Notes under the pieces: generated by a model | The model's database searches: none | What the model was told of the DNA's origin: nothing | Seen by the model: only the letters and a program-made list of their open reading frames with translations | Source of the DNA: Chlorobium sp. | Lineage (GTDB): Bacteria; Bacteroidota; Chlorobiia; Chlorobiales; Chlorobiaceae | Reading direction: 5' to 3' | Assembly: GCA_028277485.1 (NCBI GenBank) | Contig: JANQGE010000062.1 | Location: 1-62,832 of the forward strand | DNA length: 62,832 nucleotides | Position numbers and translations under genes: made by a program | Shown: piece by piece, positions 44,949 through 53,274 of the stretch | Layout: the number at the start of each line of letters is the position of its first letter | Position numbering within the stretch: the stretch's first letter is position 1

Positions 44949-46078
44949 TTTTCACTGTAGCCAAGCGCACACGAAGCATACATAAATTCCAGAAAATCAT
45001 GATTGTCTATACCGGCTTTTTCCCTCGACAGCTTTTCCGCAAAGACTGCGTAACGGTCAACACGGGAAGAGATTCCAGCGGCAAGCTGCGCACCGAACAT
45101 AACAAAAATCTCTTTCATACATGATTCCGGCAGGATGCCCCAGGCTATTTTATCCCGGGCATGTACCAGCGAACATGCGGCCCCGACCGCCATGGGGTCA
45201 CGGTCAAGACTCAGGAAATTGCGCCCGAAAACCTCGGCGGTCTCTCGCTGAAGTCTTCCGGCCACAGCTTTTGTCATGCTCTCCCGGGTTGCGCCAAAAC
45301 GCCTGATATGGGCAATGATGGAACGTTGACTTTCCGGAGTCAACGAGTTCTGAAGCGCAAGTGTCCTGCGTATCGCCCCAGAAACAGCAAGCCCGATCAG
45401 TTCTCCAAGCTTGGCATGCTTTCCGGCACTGGTCAGCGGCTTGCCGCCGGTAAGTGCGCACGCAACCGCGATCTGATCAGTCCCCGTACCGGTAGCCAGT
45501 CCCTCGGAATATCTCGAGGATACGGCCAACTCCTGCAAAACGGCTGTCTTGGCCTCTGTAGCAGTCACTATGGCGCGAACCATGGCTCCGCTTGTAAGTT
45601 CGTGGTTGATCACAAGAATGGTATTGATCGTTCCATGAGGCTCTTTTCCAATACGGTCAAGCGGTTCGAACCCATCCTCGTTTTCATAAACGGATGCAGG
45701 ATCGCCTGCTCTTCCCGCGTTGCCTTCAACGCCGCCGGTACAAATCGCCGTCACCTTCAGATCCCTGAAAGACTGTGTCTCGATAGCAGCGTAGTTCATG
45801 TTTGCCGCAGTCCCGAGAGATGCTGTTTTTTCCGGCAGTTCAAAACGTTCGCACAGTTGCTGCAGATAACGTTCGGGAGCCGACAATATGGTTTTGAGAT
45901 CTTTTCTGCTATGGCCGACAGGCTCACATGACTGGTGATTGAAAATGCATTCCAGGTCATCATGAAGACCACCGTTCACCCTGCAGGTTGAAATTACCCG
46001 GTGCGGTTTGTTGAACCGCACAACAAGCATCTTCTGAATACGATAAACATCTACGTCGCCATATTTACCCAACTTCAT
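44936..46078 (-). CDS. cbiZ: Adenosylcobinamide amidohydrolase CbiZ
   Basis: About 380 residues from MKLGKYGDVDVYRIQKMLVV; this ATG has GGAG 6 bp upstream and is preferred over a start at 46099. CbiZ marks: ISTCRVNGGLHDDLECIFNH, TAANMNYAAIE, VTAICTGGVEGNAGRAGDPA, GTINTILVINHELTSGAMVR, and GTGTDQIAVACAL. CbiZ removes the aminopropanol arm from cobinamide or pseudo-B12 to give cobyric acid for salvage and remodelling. The C-terminal ~150 residues extend beyond the core domain. Confidence 0.9.
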   Translation of the reverse strand: MKLGKYGDVDVYRIQKMLVVRFNKPHRVISTCRVNGGLHDDLECIFNHQSCEPVGHSRKDLKTILSAPERYLQQLCERFELPEKTASLGTAANMNYAAIETQSFRDLKVTAICTGGVEGNAGRAGDPASVYENEDGFEPLDRIGKEPHGTINTILVINHELTSGAMVRAIVTATEAKTAVLQELAVSSRYSEGLATGTGTDQIAVACALTGGKPLTSAGKHAKLGELIGLAVSGAIRRTLALQNSLTPESQRSIIAHIRRFGATRESMTKAVAGRLQRETAEVFGRNFLSLDRDPMAVGAACSLVHARDKIAWGILPESCMKEIFVMFGAQLAAGISSRVDRYAVFAEKLSREKAGIDNHDFLEFMYASCALGYSEKWKD

Positions 46079-46115
46079 AGAATACTCCTGTTGAATCAAT
46101 GCCTCCTGCCGGCGC

Positions 46116-47291
46116 TTACTGTAAACGCCTGTAATACTTTAACGTATGGCCTGGCAGAGCTTCAGGATGAAAAATGCCGATCAGATCCTTAAGCAGAACA
46201 TGAGGCTCGGTCATTCCTGCATCCCAGAAACGGTTTCGACCGTTATCGAACCGATAGTTGTTATTATTGTATACCATGCCGTTTTGAACGCAACGAAACA
46301 AACCGTAACGCTCATCCTCCTGCAGCAATCCGTCGAGATCTGTTATCCTGAAGTGCGTGTTCACCCAGAAATCCGCTTTCATTCCGGCATCCATGGCAAC
46401 TTCATGGCTGAGAATATGCCCCCGCTCCAGTTCTTGTCCCTTGAACACGTAATTCCCCCCTGCATGATCAAGCATGGTCACAAACCAGCGTGAAGAACCC
46501 ATGGTCGACCAGGCACCTTTCCTGCTGTATCCTGCAATGACCGAAGGCCGATAATTCAAATGGGCCACTTTTTGCTTCACATCAAGATATGCCTGTTCCC
46601 GTTCCCTGAAAATCTTTGCAGCAAGACTGTCCTTTCCAAAGAAAGCTCCGGCAAACTTGATCCACTCCAAAGCACCGAGAGGGTGCTCTTCAAGTGAAGC
46701 ACAGAAAAAGCCTGGCCGGAGCCCATACGCCATCATTTTTTCAAAAATATCCAAAGAAATGCTGGTAACGTTGACAAATGCAAGTTCAGGATCGACCTCG
46801 AGCAGGGTTTCCATGTTCAGCCCTCTCATGAAACCGGTTACAGCCAGATCACCGTTGTCTATCATCCTGTGTACCTTGTCCTGTCCAACCCGCCTTTTTC
46901 CCGAAACTCCCTTGATGGCTTCGAAACAGCCAAGCATATCAATCAGTGATACCTGAAAACCGTTTTCGCAGGTAACACGTTTCAGAGGAGTTCTGACCAC
47001 CCTGACACCCGCAGGATGCTCAGGAACCGGCAGATCTTCCGGAACAAGCAAATAAGAATACTCGATTCCAACATCCGCACCTTCCGGAGAGAGCACCCGA
47101 ATCAGTGCACATCGGTCGTTCTGCTTTGTCATGGAAAAACGTTTGGCGTATTTTACCCTTTGTTCCTTTTCTTCTTGGCTGATCGTAACGGTGTTTTTTT
47201 CCGCTTTCGAACAGCCTGAAAAAAAACATGAAACCGTCAGCAGGAGCAAAACACCAATCCGGCTTTCGAACCCTGATATCCATGCCATCAT
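46116..47291 (-). CDS. Corrinoid-type ABC substrate-binding lipoprotein
   Basis: 391 residues with lipobox FFSGC after an N-terminal hydrophobic segment. It is a close paralogue of the lipoprotein at 20644: VVRTPLKRVTCENGFQVSLI, LEEHPLGALEWIKFAGAFFG, KGAWSTMGSSRWFVTMLDHA, VYNNNNYRFDNGRNRFWDAG, IFHPEALPGHTLKYYRRL. It overlaps the ATPase gene by 4 bp and precedes cbiZ by 37 bp. The same importer has another binding protein encoded at 49472, so two ligands may share one permease. Confidence 0.82.
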   Translation of the reverse strand: MMAWISGFESRIGVLLLLTVSCFFSGCSKAEKNTVTISQEEKEQRVKYAKRFSMTKQNDRCALIRVLSPEGADVGIEYSYLLVPEDLPVPEHPAGVRVVRTPLKRVTCENGFQVSLIDMLGCFEAIKGVSGKRRVGQDKVHRMIDNGDLAVTGFMRGLNMETLLEVDPELAFVNVTSISLDIFEKMMAYGLRPGFFCASLEEHPLGALEWIKFAGAFFGKDSLAAKIFREREQAYLDVKQKVAHLNYRPSVIAGYSRKGAWSTMGSSRWFVTMLDHAGGNYVFKGQELERGHILSHEVAMDAGMKADFWVNTHFRITDLDGLLQEDERYGLFRCVQNGMVYNNNNYRFDNGRNRFWDAGMTEPHVLLKDLIGIFHPEALPGHTLKYYRRLQ

Positions 47292-48424
47292 ATAACAGCC
47301 TCCCCTGCTTTGCTTTCCTTGATGACGTCAATAACGTCCCCGATATCACGGAGTTCCACCGGCTTGCTGTTTTTCCCGTTATAATAACGCCAGCAGCGGG
47401 TGCCGCTATCATCCGAAACCTCTATCCTGAAAGGCGACGATCCATCTATTACAACCCGGTATCCGATTCTCTCAAGCGCCCTTTTCGTCCAGTAGGCAAG
47501 CATTCCTTCCCCGACAAGCCCTATACATCCCCTGTAATGGTGATGTATCCTGAACGAGCCGGACGTGCGATCAAACTCGAATCCGTTACGTTTGAAAGCC
47601 TTTTCAAGCCGCCCGTCAAGGATAAGCTCTTCAGGCATTCCAGAAATCATCTCAACCCCCGCCCTGCTGTCACTTTCTTTTACCGGGCTCATCAGCCATA
47701 TCCTGTCAGCGGCCTGCAAAGCCAGATCCAGCTCGTGCGTCGACATCACGATAGACTTTTTCTGTTCCCTGGCAAGTTGTTTCAGAAGGCGTACAATCTC
47801 TATACGATTTGGAAGATCGAGATGAGCTGTTGGTTCATCGAGCAATACGACAGGCGTATCCTGTGCAAGCGCACGGGCAATCATTACTTTCTGCCGTTCA
47901 CCATCACTCAGATCGCCGATATGACGATGGGCGAACTTGCGAATACCGGTGGTTTCAATAGCCTTCTTGACAACGGCCTCATCATCCGTGGAAAGGGTTC
48001 CCATCCATCCGGTATAAGGATAACGGCCGAGAGCAACAAGAGCATAGACCGAAAGATTGCCGGTCATGACCCTGTCAGTCAGCACAATACTCAGGAGCCT
48101 TGCGACCTCTTTCGTTGACAGCTTCTCAAGCCGCTTGCCGTCAAGCGTCACGTGCCCGCCAATCGGTTTCTGGACTCCGGCTATTGTTCTCATCAATGTC
48201 GATTTACCCGACCCGTTCGGCCCGAGCAGACAAACCAGCTCACCTTCGGCAAGGCCGAGAAACAGCTTTTCGGCGACGACCTTACCCCTGAATTTTTTGC
48301 CGTATTTTTTTGCTTCCTGTGCAAGGCGGCGGCTATGATAACCGATGGCGAGGTCTTGTATATGCAATACTTCCTTGTTCACGCAAACGATGACTTGAGA
48401 TTTCTGTTCTTCATAATAACCCAT
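47288..48424 (-). CDS. btuD: Cobalamin-type ABC importer ATPase with a different C-terminal extension
   Basis: 378 residues: an unusual N-terminal insert (IQDLAIGYHSRRLAQEAKKY), Walker A GPNGSGKST, signature LSDGERQK, Walker B VVLLDEP and H-loop STHE. After about residue 285 comes a ~95-residue extension (HHHYRGCIGLVGEGMLAYWT through WRYYNGKNSKPVELRDIGDV) unrelated in sequence to that of the ATPase at 11650. It overlaps the permease gene by 46 bp and the lipoprotein gene by 4 bp. Confidence 0.85.
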   Translation of the reverse strand: MGYYEEQKSQVIVCVNKEVLHIQDLAIGYHSRRLAQEAKKYGKKFRGKVVAEKLFLGLAEGELVCLLGPNGSGKSTLMRTIAGVQKPIGGHVTLDGKRLEKLSTKEVARLLSIVLTDRVMTGNLSVYALVALGRYPYTGWMGTLSTDDEAVVKKAIETTGIRKFAHRHIGDLSDGERQKVMIARALAQDTPVVLLDEPTAHLDLPNRIEIVRLLKQLAREQKKSIVMSTHELDLALQAADRIWLMSPVKESDSRAGVEMISGMPEELILDGRLEKAFKRNGFEFDRTSGSFRIHHHYRGCIGLVGEGMLAYWTKRALERIGYRVVIDGSSPFRIEVSDDSGTRCWRYYNGKNSKPVELRDIGDVIDVIKESKAGEAVI

Positions 48425-49482
48425 ATGACGACCGGAGAACCGATGAGGGCCGTTACGGCATTGATGGGAAGAGTGGTCTGACTCCCGGGCATCTGCGCTA
48501 TGATATCACATCCCAGCATCAAAATCGCTCCGACAAGGCAGGAACTGGGCATAAGAAAACGATGATCCGACGTGTTGAGCATCGAACGAGTCAGATGAGG
48601 AACTGCAATACCGATAAAACCGATAGGGCCACAGAAGCCGGTCACACTTCCTGCAAGCAGACTTGTGGCGGCAATTACGGTAATCCGGATGTAAAGCGTA
48701 CTCATCCCGAGGCTTCGAGCGTAATTCTCACCGAGAAGCATCACATTGAGAGACTTTGATGCCGCAAACGAGATCAGGAGTCCAATGGCAACAACAGTGG
48801 CGAGCACATACAGTTGACTGCCCAGGACACCTCCAAGACTTCCGAATGTCCATATCAGGTAATCCTGAATCTGCTCGGGCTCACTGAAATACTGCCAGAT
48901 GCTGATAATGGATATCGTGATGTTACCAACCATGATACCCACAATGAGCAAGACTATATTATCTTTTATTCTAATCGCTATCCCCAGGACGATGAGCAAG
49001 ACGAAAGCCGCCCCAAGCGTTGAAGCAACAACGATCAGCCAGCTCCCTCCAAGGCCGAGTTGTCTTATAGCGAAAGAATTTGCTGCCGCCCCCGAAGCCA
49101 GCATGATCATGGCGACCCCGAGACTTGCACCGGCTGAAATTCCAAGTACAGAAGGTCCTGCAAGGGGATTACGGAACAACGTTTGCATCTGGAGGCCGCT
49201 CACCGAAAGGGCAGCCCCGGCAATAACGGCAGTCAAGGCCTTCGGGATACGAATGTACGTGACGATTTTCTCCCATGCCTCGTTGTCGCAACCTCTTCCC
49301 GACACGATACCAATCACGCTTCCAAAAGGTATTTTCACCGATCCCAGCACAAGGTCAAGCAGAAAAAAGAACACGGCAACCGCGAAAAGCAAAACGATCA
49401 GGCTGCTTTTTGGAGAAAGAAGAGGCCAGGGATGATCTGTACCTGTTTGACCGCCTGCTTGTGAAACCATCCTACCGTACAT
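48379..49482 (-). CDS. btuC: FecCD/BtuC-family ABC permease
   Basis: 367 residues with about ten membrane segments, marks TYIRIPKALTAVIAGAALSV, LFRNPLAGPSVLGISAGASL and GFCGPIGFIGIAVPHLTRSM. It overlaps the lipoprotein gene at 49472 by 11 bp and the ATPase by 46 bp. It is the channel of the riboswitch 5 importer. Confidence 0.88.
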   Translation of the reverse strand: MYGRMVSQAGGQTGTDHPWPLLSPKSSLIVLLFAVAVFFFLLDLVLGSVKIPFGSVIGIVSGRGCDNEAWEKIVTYIRIPKALTAVIAGAALSVSGLQMQTLFRNPLAGPSVLGISAGASLGVAMIMLASGAAANSFAIRQLGLGGSWLIVVASTLGAAFVLLIVLGIAIRIKDNIVLLIVGIMVGNITISIISIWQYFSEPEQIQDYLIWTFGSLGGVLGSQLYVLATVVAIGLLISFAASKSLNVMLLGENYARSLGMSTLYIRITVIAATSLLAGSVTGFCGPIGFIGIAVPHLTRSMLNTSDHRFLMPSSCLVGAILMLGCDIIAQMPGSQTTLPINAVTALIGSPVVIWVIMKNRNLKSSFA

Positions 49483-50716
49483 GCCTGTAAAACATTAATG
49501 AATCCTCAAGGGCATCGCCACGGAGAATACCGGGATGAAGAATTCTTATGAGGTCTTCGAGGATCCTGTCGGGCTGAACAACTCCCTGTTCCCAGTACGC
49601 ATTCCCTCCGGCAGGATTCAACTGTTTGTTGTTGTTGTAGACCTTGCCGGTTTTCACTGACAAAAAATCTTTGAACCTTGCATCCCTGGCCAACAGTTCA
49701 TCGAGAGAAAGCACTGTCCCGGGATTGAGCCAGAATTCCGCTTCAAGCGCAACAGGATAGACTGCCTCCATGTCCATTTTAATGCTCCCGGTTTTTGCCC
49801 GGTCGTTCCAATGATAGTGAGCGCCGGCGTCCCTGAGCAGCTCGGCAACATAGCTTTTTCCTCCGGGAACAAACCAGGAATCCTTGAACGGCATTCCGGG
49901 AATAATTGAAGGATGATGAGTTACCGTATCGGTAAGGGCCGCGAGAGCATCATACGACTGTTCAATACCGGCAAACTTCTCCTTGGCAAGCTCTTCACGA
50001 TCGAACAGGGCTGCATAGAGTTTTATCCATTCGGCCCTTCCAAGAGGCGACTGTTCGAGCCATTCGGCAACAACGACAACGGGAATTCCGGACTTTACAA
50101 TAGCTTGGTGGTCGGTTTTTCGCGAAGGGGGAAGAGCGGTTGCAACTATCACTTCAGGGTTCAATTCGAGAATGACCTCTGCATTGGGGCTGAACGGCAT
50201 GCCGATTTCCGAAATGTCACCTTTTCGAATCCGTTCCTGCAAAGATGCTGTATTGACATAATCGGGACGGGCAACGCCGATAATTCTGTCACTGCATCCA
50301 AGCAGATCGATATAGCCTATATGCGTTGTCGAAAACAGGGCAATGCGTTCAACAGGAGTCCTGATCGTCAGATGATCATCAAAACCTTTAGGCAAAGAAG
50401 CTTTTTTGGGAAGAAGCAGGTAGTGAAACGTATCTCTACGGCCCTCGAGATCGATAGTAACTATCAGCGTCTTGAAACCGTCATGGTCATGCAAGGTAAA
50501 ACCTTTAGCATAGGAAAGCGCAGCTTCAGCAGCCTTATCAGCGAGCACATCCTTTGACTGTGGAGGCGTTTCCGTTCTGGAATTATCCGGTTCGTCACTG
50601 CAGCCATACAAGCCGCCGGCAAGAAAAACCACAATGAAAAGCATGGCGGCAAAGCACGCCGCTTTCGAAAAACGATGGCGAATCAACACCATTAAAAGAT
50701 ATGCAAGCCTTTTCAT
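49472..50716 (-). CDS. Corrinoid-type ABC substrate-binding lipoprotein
   Basis: 414 residues; a hydrophobic segment (about 20-36) ends in a lipobox-like LYGC. It is the third member of the local subfamily: TIRTPVERIALFSTTHIGYI, LEQSPLGRAEWIKLYAALFD, VYNNNKQLNPAGGNAYWEQG. The LEEHPLG mark is changed to LEQSPLG and the C-terminus differs, so it is the most diverged and may bind a different corrinoid. It is the first gene after riboswitch 5 and overlaps the permease gene by 11 bp. Confidence 0.8.
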   Translation of the reverse strand: MKRLAYLLMVLIRHRFSKAACFAAMLFIVVFLAGGLYGCSDEPDNSRTETPPQSKDVLADKAAEAALSYAKGFTLHDHDGFKTLIVTIDLEGRRDTFHYLLLPKKASLPKGFDDHLTIRTPVERIALFSTTHIGYIDLLGCSDRIIGVARPDYVNTASLQERIRKGDISEIGMPFSPNAEVILELNPEVIVATALPPSRKTDHQAIVKSGIPVVVVAEWLEQSPLGRAEWIKLYAALFDREELAKEKFAGIEQSYDALAALTDTVTHHPSIIPGMPFKDSWFVPGGKSYVAELLRDAGAHYHWNDRAKTGSIKMDMEAVYPVALEAEFWLNPGTVLSLDELLARDARFKDFLSVKTGKVYNNNKQLNPAGGNAYWEQGVVQPDRILEDLIRILHPGILRGDALEDSLMFYRHVR

Positions 50717-50730
50717 ACGTGTAAACCGTT

Positions 50731-50940
50731 GCTTTAACCCGAAGCGATTGTATCATGGCAGGTCTTCTGACTTTCCCGGCTCCGACAGCCTTCCCGTTCC
50801 AGTGGCCCGGAACAGTGACATAATTGTCGGAACACGTTCATTGGCAAATTGCCAATGCGGGATTACAGCAGCGGGTACTGTTCCGGATTTGCACCGGATT
50901 CCCTTTTAAGCCTTGCAAAACAGATGCATGGCACCATAAC
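50731..50940 (-). ncRNA. Cobalamin riboswitch 5 (with P13-like hairpin)
   Basis: Minus-strand hallmarks: GGCTTAAAAGGGAATCCGGT, GCAAATCCGGAACAGTACCC, GCTGCTGTAATCCCGC, GTCACTGTTCCGGGCC, GGGAAGGCTG and GTCAGAAGACCTGCC. An extra stem CATTGGCAATTTGCCAATG lies in the middle. The P13-like hairpin GCTT-CGGGTTA-AAGC is at 50731-50745, just before the first gene. It controls the uptake/salvage operon 49472 to 40731. Confidence 0.93.
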
Positions 50941-50949
50941 GTTGAACAA

Positions 50950-50977
50950 AGTATACCGAAAACAATTGATCTGTCAA
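50950..50977 (-). promoter_or_regulatory. Strong sigma-70-type promoter for the riboswitch 5 transcript
   Basis: Minus strand perfect TTGACA (50977-50972), 16 bp spacer, TATACT (50955-50950). Transcription would start near 50943, at the 5' edge of the aptamer. Confidence 0.65.
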
Positions 50978-51003
50978 ACACTTGGGCACCCACTTTTTAA
51001 GTA

Positions 51004-51309
51004 TCAATCGAGGTATTCCACATAACATTCGAAATCCTCGCGTGGTGGAAACGAAATTGCTTCCGCAGCACATACTTTTCTGCATGCAGTACAAAGCACA
51101 ATACAGTTATACGGTCCGGCAACCGTCATTTTCGGACGACGGAGCCCCCCTTCCTCTACCCTGGCAGGCGCAAAAACATTTTTAGGGCAGAAATCATAAC
51201 AGGAACTGCAGTTGTTGCATAAATCAGGGTCGATAACGGGAAACCATGCGATTTTTTCCCTCGGCATCGTCAGACGTCTACGCCTTTTCTTTTTCGGGGA
51301 GTCACTCAT
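51004..51309 (-). CDS. Small 4Fe-4S ferredoxin-like protein
   Basis: About 101 residues from MSDSPKKKRRRRLTMPREKI; an in-frame extension to 51372 is less likely. The cluster motif is DPDLCNNCSSCYDFCPKNVF (CxxCxxCxxxCP), and a second Cys group CIVLCTACRKVCAAEAISFP gives another site. The N-terminus is strongly basic. It is the last gene behind the corrin ring genes, after the broken chimera. It could donate electrons to a reductive B12 step such as cobalt reduction before adenosylation; this is inference from position. Confidence 0.75.
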   Translation of the reverse strand: MSDSPKKKRRRRLTMPREKIAWFPVIDPDLCNNCSSCYDFCPKNVFAPARVEEGGLRRPKMTVAGPYNCIVLCTACRKVCAAEAISFPPREDFECYVEYLD

Positions 51310-51398
51310 CAGCTCTTTTACATTGCGATTATAGAAACCGGCAGCCTTCCCTCCCTTTCGGGAAGGAAGCACTGACGGAGAAAAACATTCGAAAGGAA

Positions 51399-53264
51399 TT
51401 AGAACGATACCAGGTAACCCAGCCTGGCAAGCCTTCCTGGCTCATAATACACAAACCGGCTTTTTGCATCTTCGAGAAGGTTTCCGGTCGTCTGAATCTC
51501 GGTATCGAAAACGTTTTCAACCGCAAAGGTAACGTATCCTTTCCAGGCTTTTACCTTGCCGGTCATGTCGAAAGCGGTATAATTCTCAAGATCGTCTTCC
51601 CTGCCGGCAAGAATACGGCATTGCAGATCGAGATTGAAAGGCGATGTCGCATAGGAAACCCCGAATGTGTTCTGGAATTTCGGCCCCGGCTGGTAATCTT
51701 CACCGTCCGGATTTTCAGCTACAGGGTTTGCCCAGTAACCTGCAGCAGAAAATGAGACATCTGAAAGAAAACCGTCATGGCCGGAGAAAGGATAAAGACC
51801 GAGGTTCCATTCGGCACCCTTGGTATCGAATGAGCCTGCATTGAAATAATGATATGGCCTGCCCTGTGAACGGTCGATTTCTATTTTGTCCTTGTAGGTC
51901 ATGTAGAACCCTGCGACTCTGGCTGACGCATGTTCCGAATCCCACTTGAAACCGGCCTCGTATGTCCACCCCGATTCCGGATCCAGATCCGGGTTCCCGA
52001 CGATTATGCGGCCTTCGTAATACAACTGGGTAAAGGTAGGAGCCTGAAAAGCTTTGCCTGCATTGACAAAAAGATTCCAGCTCTCATCGACCTTCCAGGT
52101 CACCCCAGCACTCGGAAGAAATGAATCATAGTCGGTAGTTCCTTCTTCATTATCTATAAATTGTTCACGAACTCCGAGCGTAAGGATCATCTCATCATTG
52201 AAATCCTTCCTCAACTCGGCAAAGATACCGTAATCATCCCGGGATTTTTCACCGTAGTTGTTCTTGTAGTCAGCAAAACGATGCACATAGTCCGCGCCTG
52301 CAATGACCTCCGTGCCTCCGGAGAAAACAAAGCGGTAATCGCTTTCGACCCCATAGTTGTAATTTAAACGCTCTTTTTCCTCATCGAACACAGTATCCAC
52401 ATAATCGGCCGTAATACGCTTGTCATGCATACCAAAGGCCTTGGCTCTGAACCGTTCGTTCTCGTATCGTAAATCGAGAAAATGAAATGTGCTCTCCTGG
52501 TCAGTCCGTTCAACCTTGCCGGAATCATAACGATCTATAAATGCGGTCTCATACCAGGAGTATTGGTAATCGATATAGATATTGGTGAAAGGAGAAGCAT
52601 TGATCAGAATAAGTTCACCATCCTCCACGCCCCTGACATACACCGAACTGTTCATCCCCTGTTTGTTGATCCCTATAGGTGCAAGCGACTTGTAGCCCAG
52701 ACCGCCTATTCGCCCAAGCGCTTCCATGACATTCGTGGCGCCTGTTTCTCTGAGCTTCTCACTGTCGGCTACCGTTACGAAACGGGAACTTTCCTTTTCC
52801 TTGACCGGGAACCGGGTAGCGGTCACAACCAGTTCATCACCGGTGTAAGAGGGCAAAATGGTTATGGTCGCCAGCCACCGACATGAAAGGGAGCATATAG
52901 GCCTTTTGATTCCTTTTTCGAGCAAAAGCTGTTTCAGCAGATCCACTTCCGGATATCCTTCTACCGTACCCACAAAGATGTTGGGGTCATCGAGCTGCAA
53001 CTGAAACATCAAGGCCGCGTAAAATGCATTGGACGGATGGTGGGTACCATGCCCCATCAGCAGCACCGCGTCTTTTTTCGAACGTTCCGCCGGAATCGAT
53101 GCCGTTACGGCGGCAGCTACTCTCTCCATATCTTCCCGGGTACTCATCAGAGGATACCCCAGGGCTACCTTCTCGAAGCCTCCCATTGCCCTGAAAGCAT
53201 TTACAGTTCGGTGTAGATCGTGAAATTCGGCACCCCCAATGGTATGCAAAAGCCCGCAATACAA
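51399..53264 (-). pseudogene. Chimeric ORF: 5'-truncated, frameshifted CbiK fused to an internally deleted TonB receptor
   Basis: The 621-codon frame is open but composite. Residues 1 to about 120 are CbiK-like from mid-protein onward (GGAEFHDLHRTVNAFRAMGG, LLMGHGTHHPSN, VGTVEGYPEVDLL). Near 52904-52907 a run of four T (minus-strand A) appears one base short: the other frame reads KAYMLPFMSVAGDHNH, the expected CbiK continuation with its metal His. From about 52840 a TonB receptor starts mid-way (GDELVVTATRFPV) without a signal peptide. At about 52580 its plug jumps from ELILINASPFTN straight to barrel strands, omitting the RGP...YG segment. Neither part should work. Confidence 0.8.
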
Positions 53265-53274
53265 GAAAGAACCG

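Noticed and set aside
51399..53264. A genuine bifunctional chelatase-receptor protein
   Set aside because: No signal peptide, truncated CbiK with lost AGDH His by frameshift, and a deleted plug segment make function very unlikely.
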